Source of the DNA: Halogranum amylolyticum
GTDB taxonomy: Archaea; Halobacteriota; Halobacteria; Halobacteriales; Haloferacaceae
Assembly (NCBI RefSeq): GCF_900110465.1
Contig: NZ_FODV01000021.1
Span: forward strand, 1-64,000
Direction: 5' to 3'
Length of the DNA stretch: 64,000 bases
A model generated the notes under the pieces. It made no database searches. It had not been told where the DNA came from and worked only from the letters and a program-made list of their open reading frames with translations. How positions within the stretch are numbered: the first letter of the stretch is position 1; the number at the start of each line of letters is the position of its first letter. Position numbers and translations under genes: made by a program. This document shows, piece after piece, positions 49,164 through 58,023 of the stretch.

Positions 49164-51248
49164 TCAGTCGTCGCCGGGTTGGGCCGTCGGTTCGACGTCC
49201 ACGTCGACTCTCGCGGCCGAGGCCTTGTACTCCGGAATCTTGGCGACGGGGTCGAGCACGTCGTTCGTCAACTGGTTGATCGGCGAGTCGGCGAAGTGAG
49301 GGGTCGACCAGATGACCCCTTGCTCTACGTTCTCGTTGACGTTCGCCTTGACGACGACTTCCCCACGCCGCGAGACGAGTTTCACGTACTGCTCGTCCTC
49401 GATACCGAGTCGTTCGGCGTCCTCGGGGTGGACGTCGACGAAGTTCTCGGGCGTCCGCCGATTCAGCGTGGGCGAACGCGTACTCATCGTGCCGGTGTTG
49501 TAGTGTTCCTCCAGTCGGGCCGTCGTGAGCACGAACGGGTACTCTTCGTCCGGCACCTCCTTGGGCGGTTGGTGCTCGACGCCCCGCATCTTCCCGAGTC
49601 CGTTCGCCGTCTCGAACGTCTCTTGGTAGAGATACGGGTCGCCCTCGTCGTCCTTGTCGTAGCAGGGCCACTGCAGTCCCTCCAGTCCGAGGCGGTCGTA
49701 GGTCATCCCGTGATAGATGGGCATGACCTGACGAATCTCTTCGAAGACCGCTTCCGGCGCGTCGAACTCGAAGCCGTCGCCGAACAGACGGGTGCCGACC
49801 TCGGTCAAGATGTCCAGGTCGTGTCGGGTGTTGCCGGGGACGCGCGTCGCCGCACGCATCCGCTGGACGCGGCGGTCGGTGTTGGTGACGGTTCCGCCCC
49901 GCTCGGCCCACGACGTGGCGGGCAGCACGACGTCGGCCAGTTCGGCGGTCTCGGACATGAAGATGTCCTGGACGACCATGAACTCGAGCTGTTCGAGTCG
50001 CCGTTTGACCTCGTTGGCGTTCGGCTCGCTGATGATCGGGTTCTCACCCATGACGTAGAGGCCGTGGACTGTATCGCCCGCGGCCTTCGAGATCTCCACG
50101 TTGGACAGCCCCGGCGTCGTCGGTAACTCGAACCCCCACACCTCCTCGACCTCCTTCCGCTTCTCGTCGTCGTCGATGGGGATGTACCCGGGGAACGTGT
50201 TGTACATCGTGCCGACGTCACAGGTACCCTGGACGTTGTTCTGTCCGCGGAGCGGGTTCACACCGGTTCCGGGGCGGCCGAGGTTCCCGGTCGCGAGTGC
50301 GAGGTTGATGAGGTTCTGGACGTTGTCGGTGCCGCAGGCGTGCTGGCTCATCCCCATGCCGGTAAAGATGGCGGCGTTCTCCGCGGTTGCGTACTCCTCG
50401 GCCGCCCGCTGGATGTCTTCGAGTGGGACGCCGCAGATCTCGGCTGCCTCCTCGCTGTCGAACTCGTCGAGCGTCTCGACGAACTCCTCGTATCCCTCGG
50501 TCCGCGCTTCGATGAACTCCTCGTCGACCCAGTCGTTGTCGAGGATCATCTTGAGGACGACGTTCAGAAGCGGGATGTCGGTCCCGGGTTTCACTTGCAG
50601 ATGCAGGTCCGCGTCGCGAGAGGTCTTGTTCACGTGGGGGTCGACTTGGACGACGAACGCATCCTCCAAGATGGCCTGCCGGAAGTACTGACTGTGGGCG
50701 ATGGGATGCTGTTCGGCAGGGTTGGCTCCCTGAATCCAGAACACGTCGGCGGCCTCCCGCAGGTCTCGCATGCTGTTCGTCATCGCGCCCATGCCGAGGC
50801 TCTGTCTGAGCGCGGCGACCGTCGACGCGTGACACATGCGGGTACAGTTGTCGACGTTGTTGGTGCCGTATCGACGGGCCAACTTCTGGAGCAGATAGTT
50901 CTCCTCGTTCGTGCACTTCGAGGACCCGAAGAACCCCATCGCGTCGGGGCCACGTTCGTCGCGGATCCGCTGCATCTCGTCGGTGATCAGTTCGAACGCC
51001 TCGTCCCACGTCGCTTCACGGAACTCGCCGTCCTCGCGAATCAGTGGGTCCATGAGGCGCTCCTCGTGATCGACCACCTCGGTCGCTGCGCCCCCCTTGA
51101 TGCAGAGGGCTCCCTCGTTGACCGGTGCCTCGAACCACGGCTTGATGTTCACCTCCCCTTGCTCGTCTCCTTCGTGAAGTTTCAGTCCGCACCCTACACC
51201 ACAGTACGGACAGATCGTGTTGACGCCATCCTCGGATTTCTCACTCAT
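49164..51248 (-). CDS. fdhA2: Formate dehydrogenase alpha subunit, stand-alone type
   Basis: A 694-residue bis-MGD oxidoreductase resembling FdhF. The N-terminal [4Fe-4S] ligands are Cys13, 16, 20 and 49 (CPYCGVGC and ALCIKGG). The metal ligand is Cys112 in FGSSKCTNEEN, with catalytic His140 in RMCHAST. Unlike the convergent fusion gene it has no ferredoxin-like N-terminus, so it needs another electron partner. ATG 51248 gives the standard N-terminus. The gene name is provisional: related reductases share these motifs, although KCTNEEN is typical of formate dehydrogenases. Confidence 0.85.
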   Translation of the reverse strand: MSEKSEDGVNTICPYCGVGCGLKLHEGDEQGEVNIKPWFEAPVNEGALCIKGGAATEVVDHEERLMDPLIREDGEFREATWDEAFELITDEMQRIRDERGPDAMGFFGSSKCTNEENYLLQKLARRYGTNNVDNCTRMCHASTVAALRQSLGMGAMTNSMRDLREAADVFWIQGANPAEQHPIAHSQYFRQAILEDAFVVQVDPHVNKTSRDADLHLQVKPGTDIPLLNVVLKMILDNDWVDEEFIEARTEGYEEFVETLDEFDSEEAAEICGVPLEDIQRAAEEYATAENAAIFTGMGMSQHACGTDNVQNLINLALATGNLGRPGTGVNPLRGQNNVQGTCDVGTMYNTFPGYIPIDDDEKRKEVEEVWGFELPTTPGLSNVEISKAAGDTVHGLYVMGENPIISEPNANEVKRRLEQLEFMVVQDIFMSETAELADVVLPATSWAERGGTVTNTDRRVQRMRAATRVPGNTRHDLDILTEVGTRLFGDGFEFDAPEAVFEEIRQVMPIYHGMTYDRLGLEGLQWPCYDKDDEGDPYLYQETFETANGLGKMRGVEHQPPKEVPDEEYPFVLTTARLEEHYNTGTMSTRSPTLNRRTPENFVDVHPEDAERLGIEDEQYVKLVSRRGEVVVKANVNENVEQGVIWSTPHFADSPINQLTNDVLDPVAKIPEYKASAARVDVDVEPTAQPGDD

Positions 51249-51537
51249 AGTTTTCGTGTAATCCTCAGCTCGTTTGCGGCATTTTGCATCCCAGATTCGA
51301 CGGTCGGTAGAACCATCGAACCGAACGTCGTTACTCGTGGTAACAGTTAACAACTGGCGCGCGACGAGTTGAAGGTTACGCCGAACCTCGCTGAGTTGGA
51401 ACGACACCGGACACCGGTTCCGTCGATCTTTCCTTTATATAATCTCGGACGCTATATCGGCCCGGACGGGGAACGACGGAGCCGAGGAGAGCGGTGTCGA
51501 CCGCCCTCGCCACTCCGGACGGCGTCCGCACCAAGAG

Positions 51538-52104
51538 ATGAAACTCGATAGAGACCTCGTGCTCGAGAAGAGTCGCGAGTACGAACAGCACGAACCACTG
51601 TATCTGGTCGAACAGGAACGGCTCGAAACGCTACCCGACGCGTTCGAGAACGGAACCGTCGTGTGGAAGGACGTAGAGTGGGTCGTCCGGTGGTACTACC
51701 GGCGGTATCTCGGCACGTTCTCACACCGGACGCGCGAGTCGGTCGAGCGTCGGTTCAAGCAGAACGACTGGGAAGCCGTCAGGGAGACGATCGAGTCGGT
51801 CGTCGAGACGTCGGAGACCACGGAGCGAGTTCGACGGCTGACGGAGTTGTCCGGCGTGTCGGTGCCGGTCGCGTCCGCGTTTCTCCAGTATACGGATCCG
51901 ACCGAGTACGTCGTGGTCGACGACCGAGTCTGGGCGGTGCTCCATCGGGCGGAGGCTCTCCGAGACCCCTACTCCGACCCGCTGTCGGTGGCAGCGTATC
52001 TCACGTACCTCGAGCAGTGTCGGTCGATGGCTGCCGACTTCGACGTCGACCTCCAGACCCTGTATCGGGCGCTGTGGCGACTGGCGAAAGAACAGGAGGA
52101 CTGA
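51538..52104 (+). CDS. Helical protein with HhH-GPD-like core, function unknown
   Basis: A 188-residue protein rich in helices. The segment [29 protein letters not shown] recalls the helix-hairpin-helix plus Asp region of HhH-GPD DNA glycosylases (core [17 protein letters not shown], then [10 protein letters not shown]). The rest is charged. It lacks an iron-sulfur loop. Glycosylase activity is only a suggestion. A TATA-like TTTATATAA occurs about 100 bp upstream near 51433, so a leader of about 75 nt is possible. Confidence 0.6.
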
Positions 52105-52314
52105 CGACCGCGGGCACACCGACTCTCCTCTCGTCGTGTCGAACACGCGCCCCGACTGTTCGAAGACGTGGACTGTCGGTGCGCCGATCGGCGACGGCTC
52201 GCTGTCCAGTGACAGCTCGGTCGGAAACTCTCAGGAGTCCGTCGGCCACGCATCCGTGTCGAACAGCTGTCACACCGCCGGCACGCTCTTTCCGTCACCC
52301 GCCGTCGCTCGGCT

Positions 52315-53076
52315 ATGAGCGACACCGACGACGCAGCAGCCGCCGAGTACTACGACGTGTGGGCGGAGTTCTACGACGCCGAGCATCGGGAGTTGCAGGA
52401 CGACATCGACTTCTATGTCGACCTCGCGACCGACGCGGACGGTCCGGTCCTCGAAGTCGGATGTGGCACCGGCCGAGTCTACCTCGAACTGCTCCGGGCG
52501 GGCGTCGACGCCGACGGCATCGACCTCTCGGCGGGGATGCTCGACCGACTCCGCGAGAAGGCGAGAGACGAGCAGCTCGACCCGAGCGTTCGGCGGGCGG
52601 ATATCACCGACTTCGACGCCGACCGCGAGTACGCGCTGGTCGTCGTCCCCTTCCGCGCGTTCCTCCACCTGACGAGTCTCGACAAGCAGCGAGCGGCGCT
52701 CGGACGCATCCGCGAGGCGCTCGCGCCTGACGGCCGACTCGCGTTCAACGTCTTCGCGCCCGACTTCGACGTCATCTGCGAGTACGGCGAAGAACAGGAG
52801 GCGACGTTCGAGCACGACGGCGAGGAGTACCGGATGGTCTCGGAGACGACGTTCGTCGACGAGATCGAGTGCATCACCCGCGAGCGCCGGAGACTGTTCG
52901 ACGAGGACGACGAACTCGTCGCCGAGCGGTCGTTCGACCTCCACGTCGCCTTCGAACGCGAACTCGAACTCCTGTTGGAGGTGACGGGGTTCTCCGAGTG
53001 GACCGTCTACGGCGGGTTCGACCGCGACCCGCTCGAGTCGACCGATCAGGAGATGGTCTGGGTCGTCGAACGGTAG
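52315..53076 (+). CDS. Class I SAM-dependent methyltransferase
   Basis: A 253-residue methyltransferase with N-terminal YYDVWAEFYDAEH and the SAM loop VLEVGCGTGRVYLELLRAG near residues 45-63 (core VLEVGCGTGRVY). A motif II DADREYALVVVPFRAFLHL and an LAPDGRLAFNVFAPD strand follow. The C-terminal beta-sheet contains repeated Glu-rich strands and a YGGFDRDP turn, typical of methyltransferase type 25-like small-molecule enzymes. The substrate is unknown. It lies 39 bp upstream of mobA on the same strand. Confidence 0.82.
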   Translation: MSDTDDAAAAEYYDVWAEFYDAEHRELQDDIDFYVDLATDADGPVLEVGCGTGRVYLELLRAGVDADGIDLSAGMLDRLREKARDEQLDPSVRRADITDFDADREYALVVVPFRAFLHLTSLDKQRAALGRIREALAPDGRLAFNVFAPDFDVICEYGEEQEATFEHDGEEYRMVSETTFVDEIECITRERRRLFDEDDELVAERSFDLHVAFERELELLLEVTGFSEWTVYGGFDRDPLESTDQEMVWVVER

Positions 53077-53115
53077 GGCAGAGGCTACTTTTGCCCTCCG
53101 CCCGAACTCCCACTC

Positions 53116-53730
53116 ATGCGCTCAGCAGTCGTCATCGCCGGGGGGCGCTCGACCCGTTTCGGCGACGCCGACAAGGCCGTCGCCCGCCTGGCGGGGACGC
53201 CGATGATCCGTCGGGTCGCAGACCGCCTCGCGGCCGTCGTCGACGAACTCGTCGTCAACTGTCGGGTCGACCAACGGGCGGCCATCGAGGCGGCGATGGC
53301 CGACTACCCGCTGTCCGTCCGGTTCGCGCTCGACGACGACACCGACGAGGGGCCGATGGCCGGCATCGGCACCGGCCTCGCCGCCTGCGAGGGGGAGTAT
53401 GCCGTCGTCGTCGCCTGCGACATGCCGTTCGTCGACCCCGACGTGGTCGCGTACCTGTTCGAGCGGGCGGAAGACGAGGGCGTCGACGCCGCGGTACCGA
53501 AGCTCGACGACGGCTGGTACCAGACGACGCAGGCGGTGTACCGAACGGAGGCGATGGCGACCGCCTGCGAGAACGCCCTCGCCCGCGGCGACCGCAAGAT
53601 ACTCGCGCCGCTCGAAGAACTGGAGTGGCTCGTCGTCGACGAAGCAGCGATCGACGTACACGGTGACCTCGACACGTTCGAGAACCTCAACACGCGCGAG
53701 GAGTTCGCCGACGCACAGTCGCGGTTCTGA
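53116..53730 (+). CDS. mobA: Molybdenum cofactor guanylyltransferase
   Basis: A 204-residue nucleotidyltransferase that adds GMP to molybdopterin to form MGD. The N-terminal motif VVIAGGRSTRFGDADKAVARL supplies the GTP-binding loop and Lys (core AGGRSTRFGDADK). The metal-binding Asp lies in VVACDMPFVDPD near residue 100. The nearby formate dehydrogenases need bis-MGD, so the context fits. A CobY-type enzyme can look similar, but motif order favours MobA. Confidence 0.85.
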   Translation: MRSAVVIAGGRSTRFGDADKAVARLAGTPMIRRVADRLAAVVDELVVNCRVDQRAAIEAAMADYPLSVRFALDDDTDEGPMAGIGTGLAACEGEYAVVVACDMPFVDPDVVAYLFERAEDEGVDAAVPKLDDGWYQTTQAVYRTEAMATACENALARGDRKILAPLEELEWLVVDEAAIDVHGDLDTFENLNTREEFADAQSRF

Positions 53731-53763
53731 GCCGGTCCGTCTCGACGTTTCGACGGTCGAGAA

Positions 53764-53904
53764 CTACTGCTCGCGTCGTTCGTTGTACTCGACTTGGTGA
53801 CCCGTCTCCTCGTGATGGTCGAGCGCCTGCGAAGACATCTCGGCGACGTCCTCCGTCGTCACCGTCCACATGCACTCTTGACAGTCGTAACCAGTGGTTG
53901 ACAC
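53764..53904 (-). CDS. 46-residue zinc-finger protein (DUF1059-like)
   Basis: A minus-strand ORF using GTG 53904. Its product starts MSTTGYDCQECMWTVTTED, and the HHEETGH segment near residues 29-35 gives a C2H2-type zinc site with the CQEC pair. This matches small DUF1059-like archaeal proteins. A TATA-like CTTAATCG (minus-strand reading, about 53926-53934) sits about 26 bp upstream and supports the GTG start. The longer open frame upstream has no conserved features. Confidence 0.6.
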   Translation of the reverse strand: MSTTGYDCQECMWTVTTEDVAEMSSQALDHHEETGHQVEYNERREQ

Positions 53905-54015
53905 ACGTGATACATTCGCACGGACCCGATTAAGGGTCGTGCCCAAAAGGATAGGGTGTCGATTTCCCGACACTGTGGCGCGAGCGGCGCGAACACTCCG
54001 AACGGCTCGCTCCAA

Positions 54016-54744
54016 CTACTCGACTACGTCGATCAGCGGGTCGTCGGCGTTCATCTGCGCGAGCACGACCCGCGGGACGTCGACGCGTTCGTGGACGCCG
54101 GCGGCGATCTCGCGGGCGACCCCCTCCAACCCGGCGTCGTCGACCATGTTGACGAGCGGGACGACCGTTGCACGCGGCGGCACCTTCTTCCGACCGCCCT
54201 CGCGACTCGCCAGTACCGCGGCGACGTCGTCGGGGCCGACGGTGTCGCCGACGTCGAGCCCCGTGACGGCCGCGACGCGCTCGGGCCGGTGGACGTACTC
54301 CTCGGTGAGCGGTTTTCCGACGGCCTTCGCGCTGGCGATCGGTATCACCGTGTCAGCCATCGCGGGGATCCGGGGCTCGCGCTCGTTCGGCGCCTTCAGC
54401 CACCGCGTGCGGGCGCCGTCGGCCTTCACGAACACCGCGTCGGCGTGGCCGCTGGCGCGTATCGCCGTCACGAGCGACGGGTCGTAGCCGCGATACCGGT
54501 CCTCGCGTTCCTGTTCGGGGACGAGACCGAGCGGCCAGACGTCGTTCGCTCGGAGCGCCTCGACCGGTTCGTCGGTGACGACGACGCGTGCGACCTGCTC
54601 GTCGAAGATCGGAATGCGGACCGTGGCGGTGACGACGCCGCGCGGAACTCGCCCCGCCAGCGAGTAGAGCGTCGTCTTCTTGCCGCCCGCGCCGACGACG
54701 CAGACCATCCCCGACTCCGCGGCGAGTGCCTCGACGATGTCCAT
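54016..54744 (-). CDS. yqeC: YqeC-like molybdenum/selenium cofactor biosynthesis protein
   Basis: A 242-residue P-loop protein with the motif GMVCVVGAGGKKTTLYSLAG near the N-terminus (core VVGAGGKKTTL). A VFVKADGARTRWLKAPNEREP segment follows (core KADGARTRWLKAP), as does EEYVHRPERVAAVTGL. These match the YqeC family, annotated in selenium-dependent molybdenum hydroxylase maturation. Haloarchaea lack selenocysteine machinery in general, so the exact cofactor role here is uncertain. It is convergent with mobA across the zinc-finger gene. Confidence 0.8.
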   Translation of the reverse strand: MDIVEALAAESGMVCVVGAGGKKTTLYSLAGRVPRGVVTATVRIPIFDEQVARVVVTDEPVEALRANDVWPLGLVPEQEREDRYRGYDPSLVTAIRASGHADAVFVKADGARTRWLKAPNEREPRIPAMADTVIPIASAKAVGKPLTEEYVHRPERVAAVTGLDVGDTVGPDDVAAVLASREGGRKKVPPRATVVPLVNMVDDAGLEGVAREIAAGVHERVDVPRVVLAQMNADDPLIDVVE

Positions 54745-54825
54745 GCGTGGACCACTCCCCGAACGGGCAAAAAGGGTCGCGTGTCCGAGGGTCGGACAGT
54801 CCGCGCAGGCAGTCGTCGCGGGCGG

Positions 54826-56463
54826 TCAGGTCCGTCCGAGTTCCAGCGCGTCGAGGTCGACGTGCGCCTCGACGAGGGCGGCCGCGCGATCGTACGGCGA
54901 CCCGGCCGTCTCGGGTCCGTCCGGGGGACGCGCGCGACCGGCCGCCGCGAACGTCGCGTCGAGGAACGCGTCGCGAGCGACGCGGTTCTCGAACAGACCG
55001 TGGAGATACGTCCCGAGGACGTCTCCCGCCGCCGCGCCGAGCGCCGCCGTCGCCGTGTCGCCGTCGCCGCCGTGGTCTCCGTCGCCTTTGTCGTCACCGC
55101 GACGGCGAGCGAACGGCGTGGCGACCGACTCCGTCGTTCGCGTCCGCCCGGCGTGGATCTCGTAGCCGTCGACCCGGCCGCGGGCACCTGCGAGCGGCCC
55201 GGCCCCGTCGAGCGTCCACGTCGCCTCGGTGACGCGCTTGTCCGGATCGAACCGCGTCTCGACGGGGAGGAGACCGAACCCGTCGACCGTCTCGTCGCTA
55301 CCCGTCCCCTCGACGGCGGCGTTCGTGAGGCGCTCGCCGAGGAACTGGTAGCCGCCGCAGAGGCCGACGACCGGTCCGTCGAACGCGCGGAGCGTCTCGT
55401 CGAGCCCGGCGTCTCGGCACGCCAGCAGGTCGTCGACGGTGTTCTTCGTCCCCGGGAGGACGACGGCGTCGGCGTCTCGGAGATCAGAGTCGAGCGGGAC
55501 GTAGGCGACGCGGACGCCCGGTTCGGCGGCCAACGGGTCGAGGTCGGTGAAGTTCGAGATGCGTGGGAGTCGGGGGACGGCGACGGTCACCGCCTCCTCG
55601 TCCGGGACGCCGTCGTCGCCGACGACCGACCGCTCGCCGACCGACGGCAGCGAGACGCTGTCCTCCGCGGGGAGGCCGGGGTCGTCGTAGGGGAGCACCC
55701 CGAGAACGGGGACGCCGGTTCGTTCCTCGAAGGCGTCCAGCCCCGGTTCCAGGAGCGAGGCGTCGCCGCGGAACTTGTTGACCACTGCGCCGACGACCTG
55801 CTCGCGGAGATCCGCGGGGAGCAGTTCGAGCGTGCCGACGAGGCTGGCGAAGACACCGCCGCGTTCGATGTCGGCGACGAGGAGGATGTCGGCGCTCCGC
55901 GAGGTCGCCGCTCCGCCGCGATTCGACGACGAGTCGCGCGAGAACCGCGCGGTCTCGACGTTCGCCAGGTCGCGGTCGTGGAGGTTGATCTCGGCGATCG
56001 AGCCTGCCCCCTCCGCGACGACGACGTCGTGGTCGGCGGCGAGTCGAGCGTGGGCGGCCGTCGCCGCCTCGTGCGCGTCGTGCCAGTGGTTGTCGTAGTA
56101 GCGCCCCGCCTCGAACTGCCCCACCGCGACGCCGTCGACGACGAGCTGCGACTCACCGTCGCCCCGCGGCTTCAACAGCACGGGGTTGTGGTCGGTGGTC
56201 GGGCGGACCCGTGCGGCCCGTGCCTGGACGTACTGGGAGACGCCCACTTCGCCGAACGCGGGCGACTCCTCTGGGCCGTCTCCGTCGCTGCCGACGACAG
56301 CGGACGCACGCGGCACCGCCCGAGCGTTGTTGCTCATGTTCTGGGCCTTGAACGGCGCGACCGAGACTCCCCGGTCGGCGAGGTGCCGACAGAGGCCGGC
56401 GACGACGGTACTCTTGCCGACGTGGCTGGCAGTGCCGGCGACGAGAAGCGTCTTCGTCATCAC
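54826..56463 (-). CDS. cobQ: Cobyric acid synthase
   Basis: A 545-residue CobQ/CbiP that amidates adenosylcobyrinic acid a,c-diamide at positions b, d, e and g. The N-terminal P-loop synthetase has LLVAGTASHVGKSTVVAGLC and PFKAQNMSNNA. The C-terminal GATase has the nucleophile Cys near 369 in VGLCGGYQFLG. An insert rich in Gly/Ser/Asp (about residues 52-72) follows PFKAQNMSNNA, and another low-complexity Asp/Gly insert lies near residue 475. Both are species-specific loops. It is divergent from the GNAT gene. Confidence 0.95.
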   Translation of the reverse strand: MMTKTLLVAGTASHVGKSTVVAGLCRHLADRGVSVAPFKAQNMSNNARAVPRASAVVGSDGDGPEESPAFGEVGVSQYVQARAARVRPTTDHNPVLLKPRGDGESQLVVDGVAVGQFEAGRYYDNHWHDAHEAATAAHARLAADHDVVVAEGAGSIAEINLHDRDLANVETARFSRDSSSNRGGAATSRSADILLVADIERGGVFASLVGTLELLPADLREQVVGAVVNKFRGDASLLEPGLDAFEERTGVPVLGVLPYDDPGLPAEDSVSLPSVGERSVVGDDGVPDEEAVTVAVPRLPRISNFTDLDPLAAEPGVRVAYVPLDSDLRDADAVVLPGTKNTVDDLLACRDAGLDETLRAFDGPVVGLCGGYQFLGERLTNAAVEGTGSDETVDGFGLLPVETRFDPDKRVTEATWTLDGAGPLAGARGRVDGYEIHAGRTRTTESVATPFARRRGDDKGDGDHGGDGDTATAALGAAAGDVLGTYLHGLFENRVARDAFLDATFAAAGRARPPDGPETAGSPYDRAAALVEAHVDLDALELGRT

Positions 56464-56507
56464 CTCGGAGTCGGACGGCTACCTATCTAAAGACGTTCGT
56501 CGGCGTT

Positions 56508-56527
56508 TGTGTGTAACGTTACCAACA
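56508..56527. promoter_or_regulatory. Palindrome between cobQ and the GNAT gene
   Basis: GTAACGTTAC (56513-56522) is a perfect 10-bp palindrome flanked by TGTG on the left and CACA after a CAA spacer on the right. It sits 50 bp from the cobQ start and 43 bp from the GNAT start, a good position for a shared operator. Confidence 0.45.
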
Positions 56528-56564
56528 CACATGGATAAGTGAATGCGACGGGAACTAGCTACGC

Positions 56565-57296
56565 ATGAAAGCCCGAGAGAAACCGAAGTTCGAATCCACG
56601 GTGGGAAAGCAGATCTACGACTACGTCGAGCGCAACGGGGCGGTGAAGGCGACGGAGATCGACGACTACGTCAACACGAACCCCGAGGAGTTCCGTCACC
56701 AGCTGGCGCTGTTGAAGCGCGACGGCTACCTCGAGGAACACGACGGGAAACTCCGCCTCGCACTCGAGACGGGGGCCGCAGAGCAGTACGCGACCGACGA
56801 TCTCGACTTCGTCATCCGGCCGGCCCGCGAGGAGGATCTGTCGGGTATCATCGGCGCCATCCGGCAGGTCGCCGCCGAGCGAACGTACATCGTCGCCGAG
56901 AGCGTCGCCGAGGCGCTCGACCACGAGGGGGCGCTGCTCAGACACAACGAACGGGAGTCGCGGGTGTTCTTCGTCGCCACCGTCGACGACGAGGTGGTCG
57001 GGTGGGCACACCTCACCGTCCCCGAGTTCGAGAAGCTCAGACACACCGCCGAGCTCACCGTCGGGGTACTCGAGGACTACCGCGGCAACGGCATCGGTAG
57101 CCACCTCGTGCAGCGCGGTCTCGAGTGGGCGCGAAGTAACGGGTTCGAGAAGGTCTACCAGAGCCTCCCCGCCACCAACCAGGACGCCGTCAGCTTCCTC
57201 GAGTCACAGGGGTGGGAGACGGAGGCGATCCGGCAGAAACACTACAAGATCGGCGACGACTACGTCGCAGAACAGATGATGGCGTACCTGTTTTGA
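56565..57296 (+). CDS. Winged-helix plus GNAT N-acetyltransferase
   Basis: A 243-residue two-domain protein. Residues about 10-65 form a winged helix (GKQIYDYVERNGAVKATEID, then LALLKRDGYLEE). Residues about 82-240 form a GNAT acetyltransferase with the acetyl-CoA loop VLEDYRGNGIGSHLVQRGL (core Q/R-x-x-G-x-G/A as YRGNGIG) and the terminal ESQGWETEAI. The combination suggests a DNA-binding acetyltransferase or an autoregulated enzyme. The acceptor is unknown. It ends one base before the stop of the convergent cobO gene. Confidence 0.85.
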   Translation: MKAREKPKFESTVGKQIYDYVERNGAVKATEIDDYVNTNPEEFRHQLALLKRDGYLEEHDGKLRLALETGAAEQYATDDLDFVIRPAREEDLSGIIGAIRQVAAERTYIVAESVAEALDHEGALLRHNERESRVFFVATVDDEVVGWAHLTVPEFEKLRHTAELTVGVLEDYRGNGIGSHLVQRGLEWARSNGFEKVYQSLPATNQDAVSFLESQGWETEAIRQKHYKIGDDYVAEQMMAYLF

Positions 57297-57297
57297 T

Positions 57298-58023
57298 CTA
57301 GAACTCCGTCCCCTTCCGGGCGCGCTGGCCCGCCTCGAAGGGATGCTTCTCCTTTTTCACCTGCGTGACGAGGTCAGCGACGTCGTCGAGGTAGGCCGGT
57401 CGGTCGTGGCTCCCGGTGAGTACCAGTTCGAGAGCGTCGGGCTTCGACCGGATCAGGTCGAGCACGTCCGCCTCGTCGAGCAGACCCATCGAGACGGCGT
57501 AGAGTAGCTCGTCGAGGATCAGCAGGTGGACGCCGTCTTCGGGGTCCCCGTCGAGCGCGAGCGGCTCGGTCAGCTCCGCCTCGCCCGCCGCGTCGACGAG
57601 TTCCCGTGCGCGCTTGAAGCCGGCGTCGGCCTGTGCGGCGTGGTCGTCCTCGTCGCTCCCGTCGCGCATCCCGGCCCACCCGTAGTGACCGAGGTTCTCG
57701 TAGCTGATGCCGGGGACTGCGGCGATGGCGTTGTACTCGCCGCGGACGTCCTCGACGCTGTCCGCCCCGCCCTTCATGAACTGCAGCAGGTGGACGCGGT
57801 AGCCGTGACCGGCGGCGCGAAATCCCATGCCGAGTGCGGCCGTCGTCTTCCCCTTGCCGCCGCCCCACCACGCCTGCACGAGACCGAACTCCTCGGGCGC
57901 GCTCGGTTCGATGGCGCGGGCGTCCGGTCTGCGTCCCTTACCGGGGGTGTTCCGGCGAGTGGTCTCGGGCGTCTGCTGGCCGGTTCGCGGTTCGTCGTCT
58001 GAGGTCGTGCTGTCGTCACTCAT
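57298..58023 (-). CDS. cobO: Corrinoid adenosyltransferase (CobA/CobO type)
   Basis: A 241-residue ATP:cob(I)alamin adenosyltransferase of the CobA/BtuR family. The P-loop is WWGGGKGKTTAALGMGFRA near residues 52-70, followed by LLQFMKGG and the Walker B-like LLILDELLYAVSMGLL. A 45-residue disordered, Thr/Pro/Arg-rich N-terminus precedes it. It installs the upper adenosyl ligand. The start overlaps the 3' end of the glycoside hydrolase gene by 8 bases, so the two are translationally linked. Confidence 0.92.
   Translation of the reverse strand: MSDDSTTSDDEPRTGQQTPETTRRNTPGKGRRPDARAIEPSAPEEFGLVQAWWGGGKGKTTAALGMGFRAAGHGYRVHLLQFMKGGADSVEDVRGEYNAIAAVPGISYENLGHYGWAGMRDGSDEDDHAAQADAGFKRARELVDAAGEAELTEPLALDGDPEDGVHLLILDELLYAVSMGLLDEADVLDLIRSKPDALELVLTGSHDRPAYLDDVADLVTQVKKEKHPFEAGQRARKGTEF

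Noticed and set aside
53956..56490. An 844-codon plus-strand frame over yqeC and cobQ
   Set aside because: It is the antisense shadow of two well-defined minus-strand genes, with Arg/Asp/Val-rich low-complexity translation.
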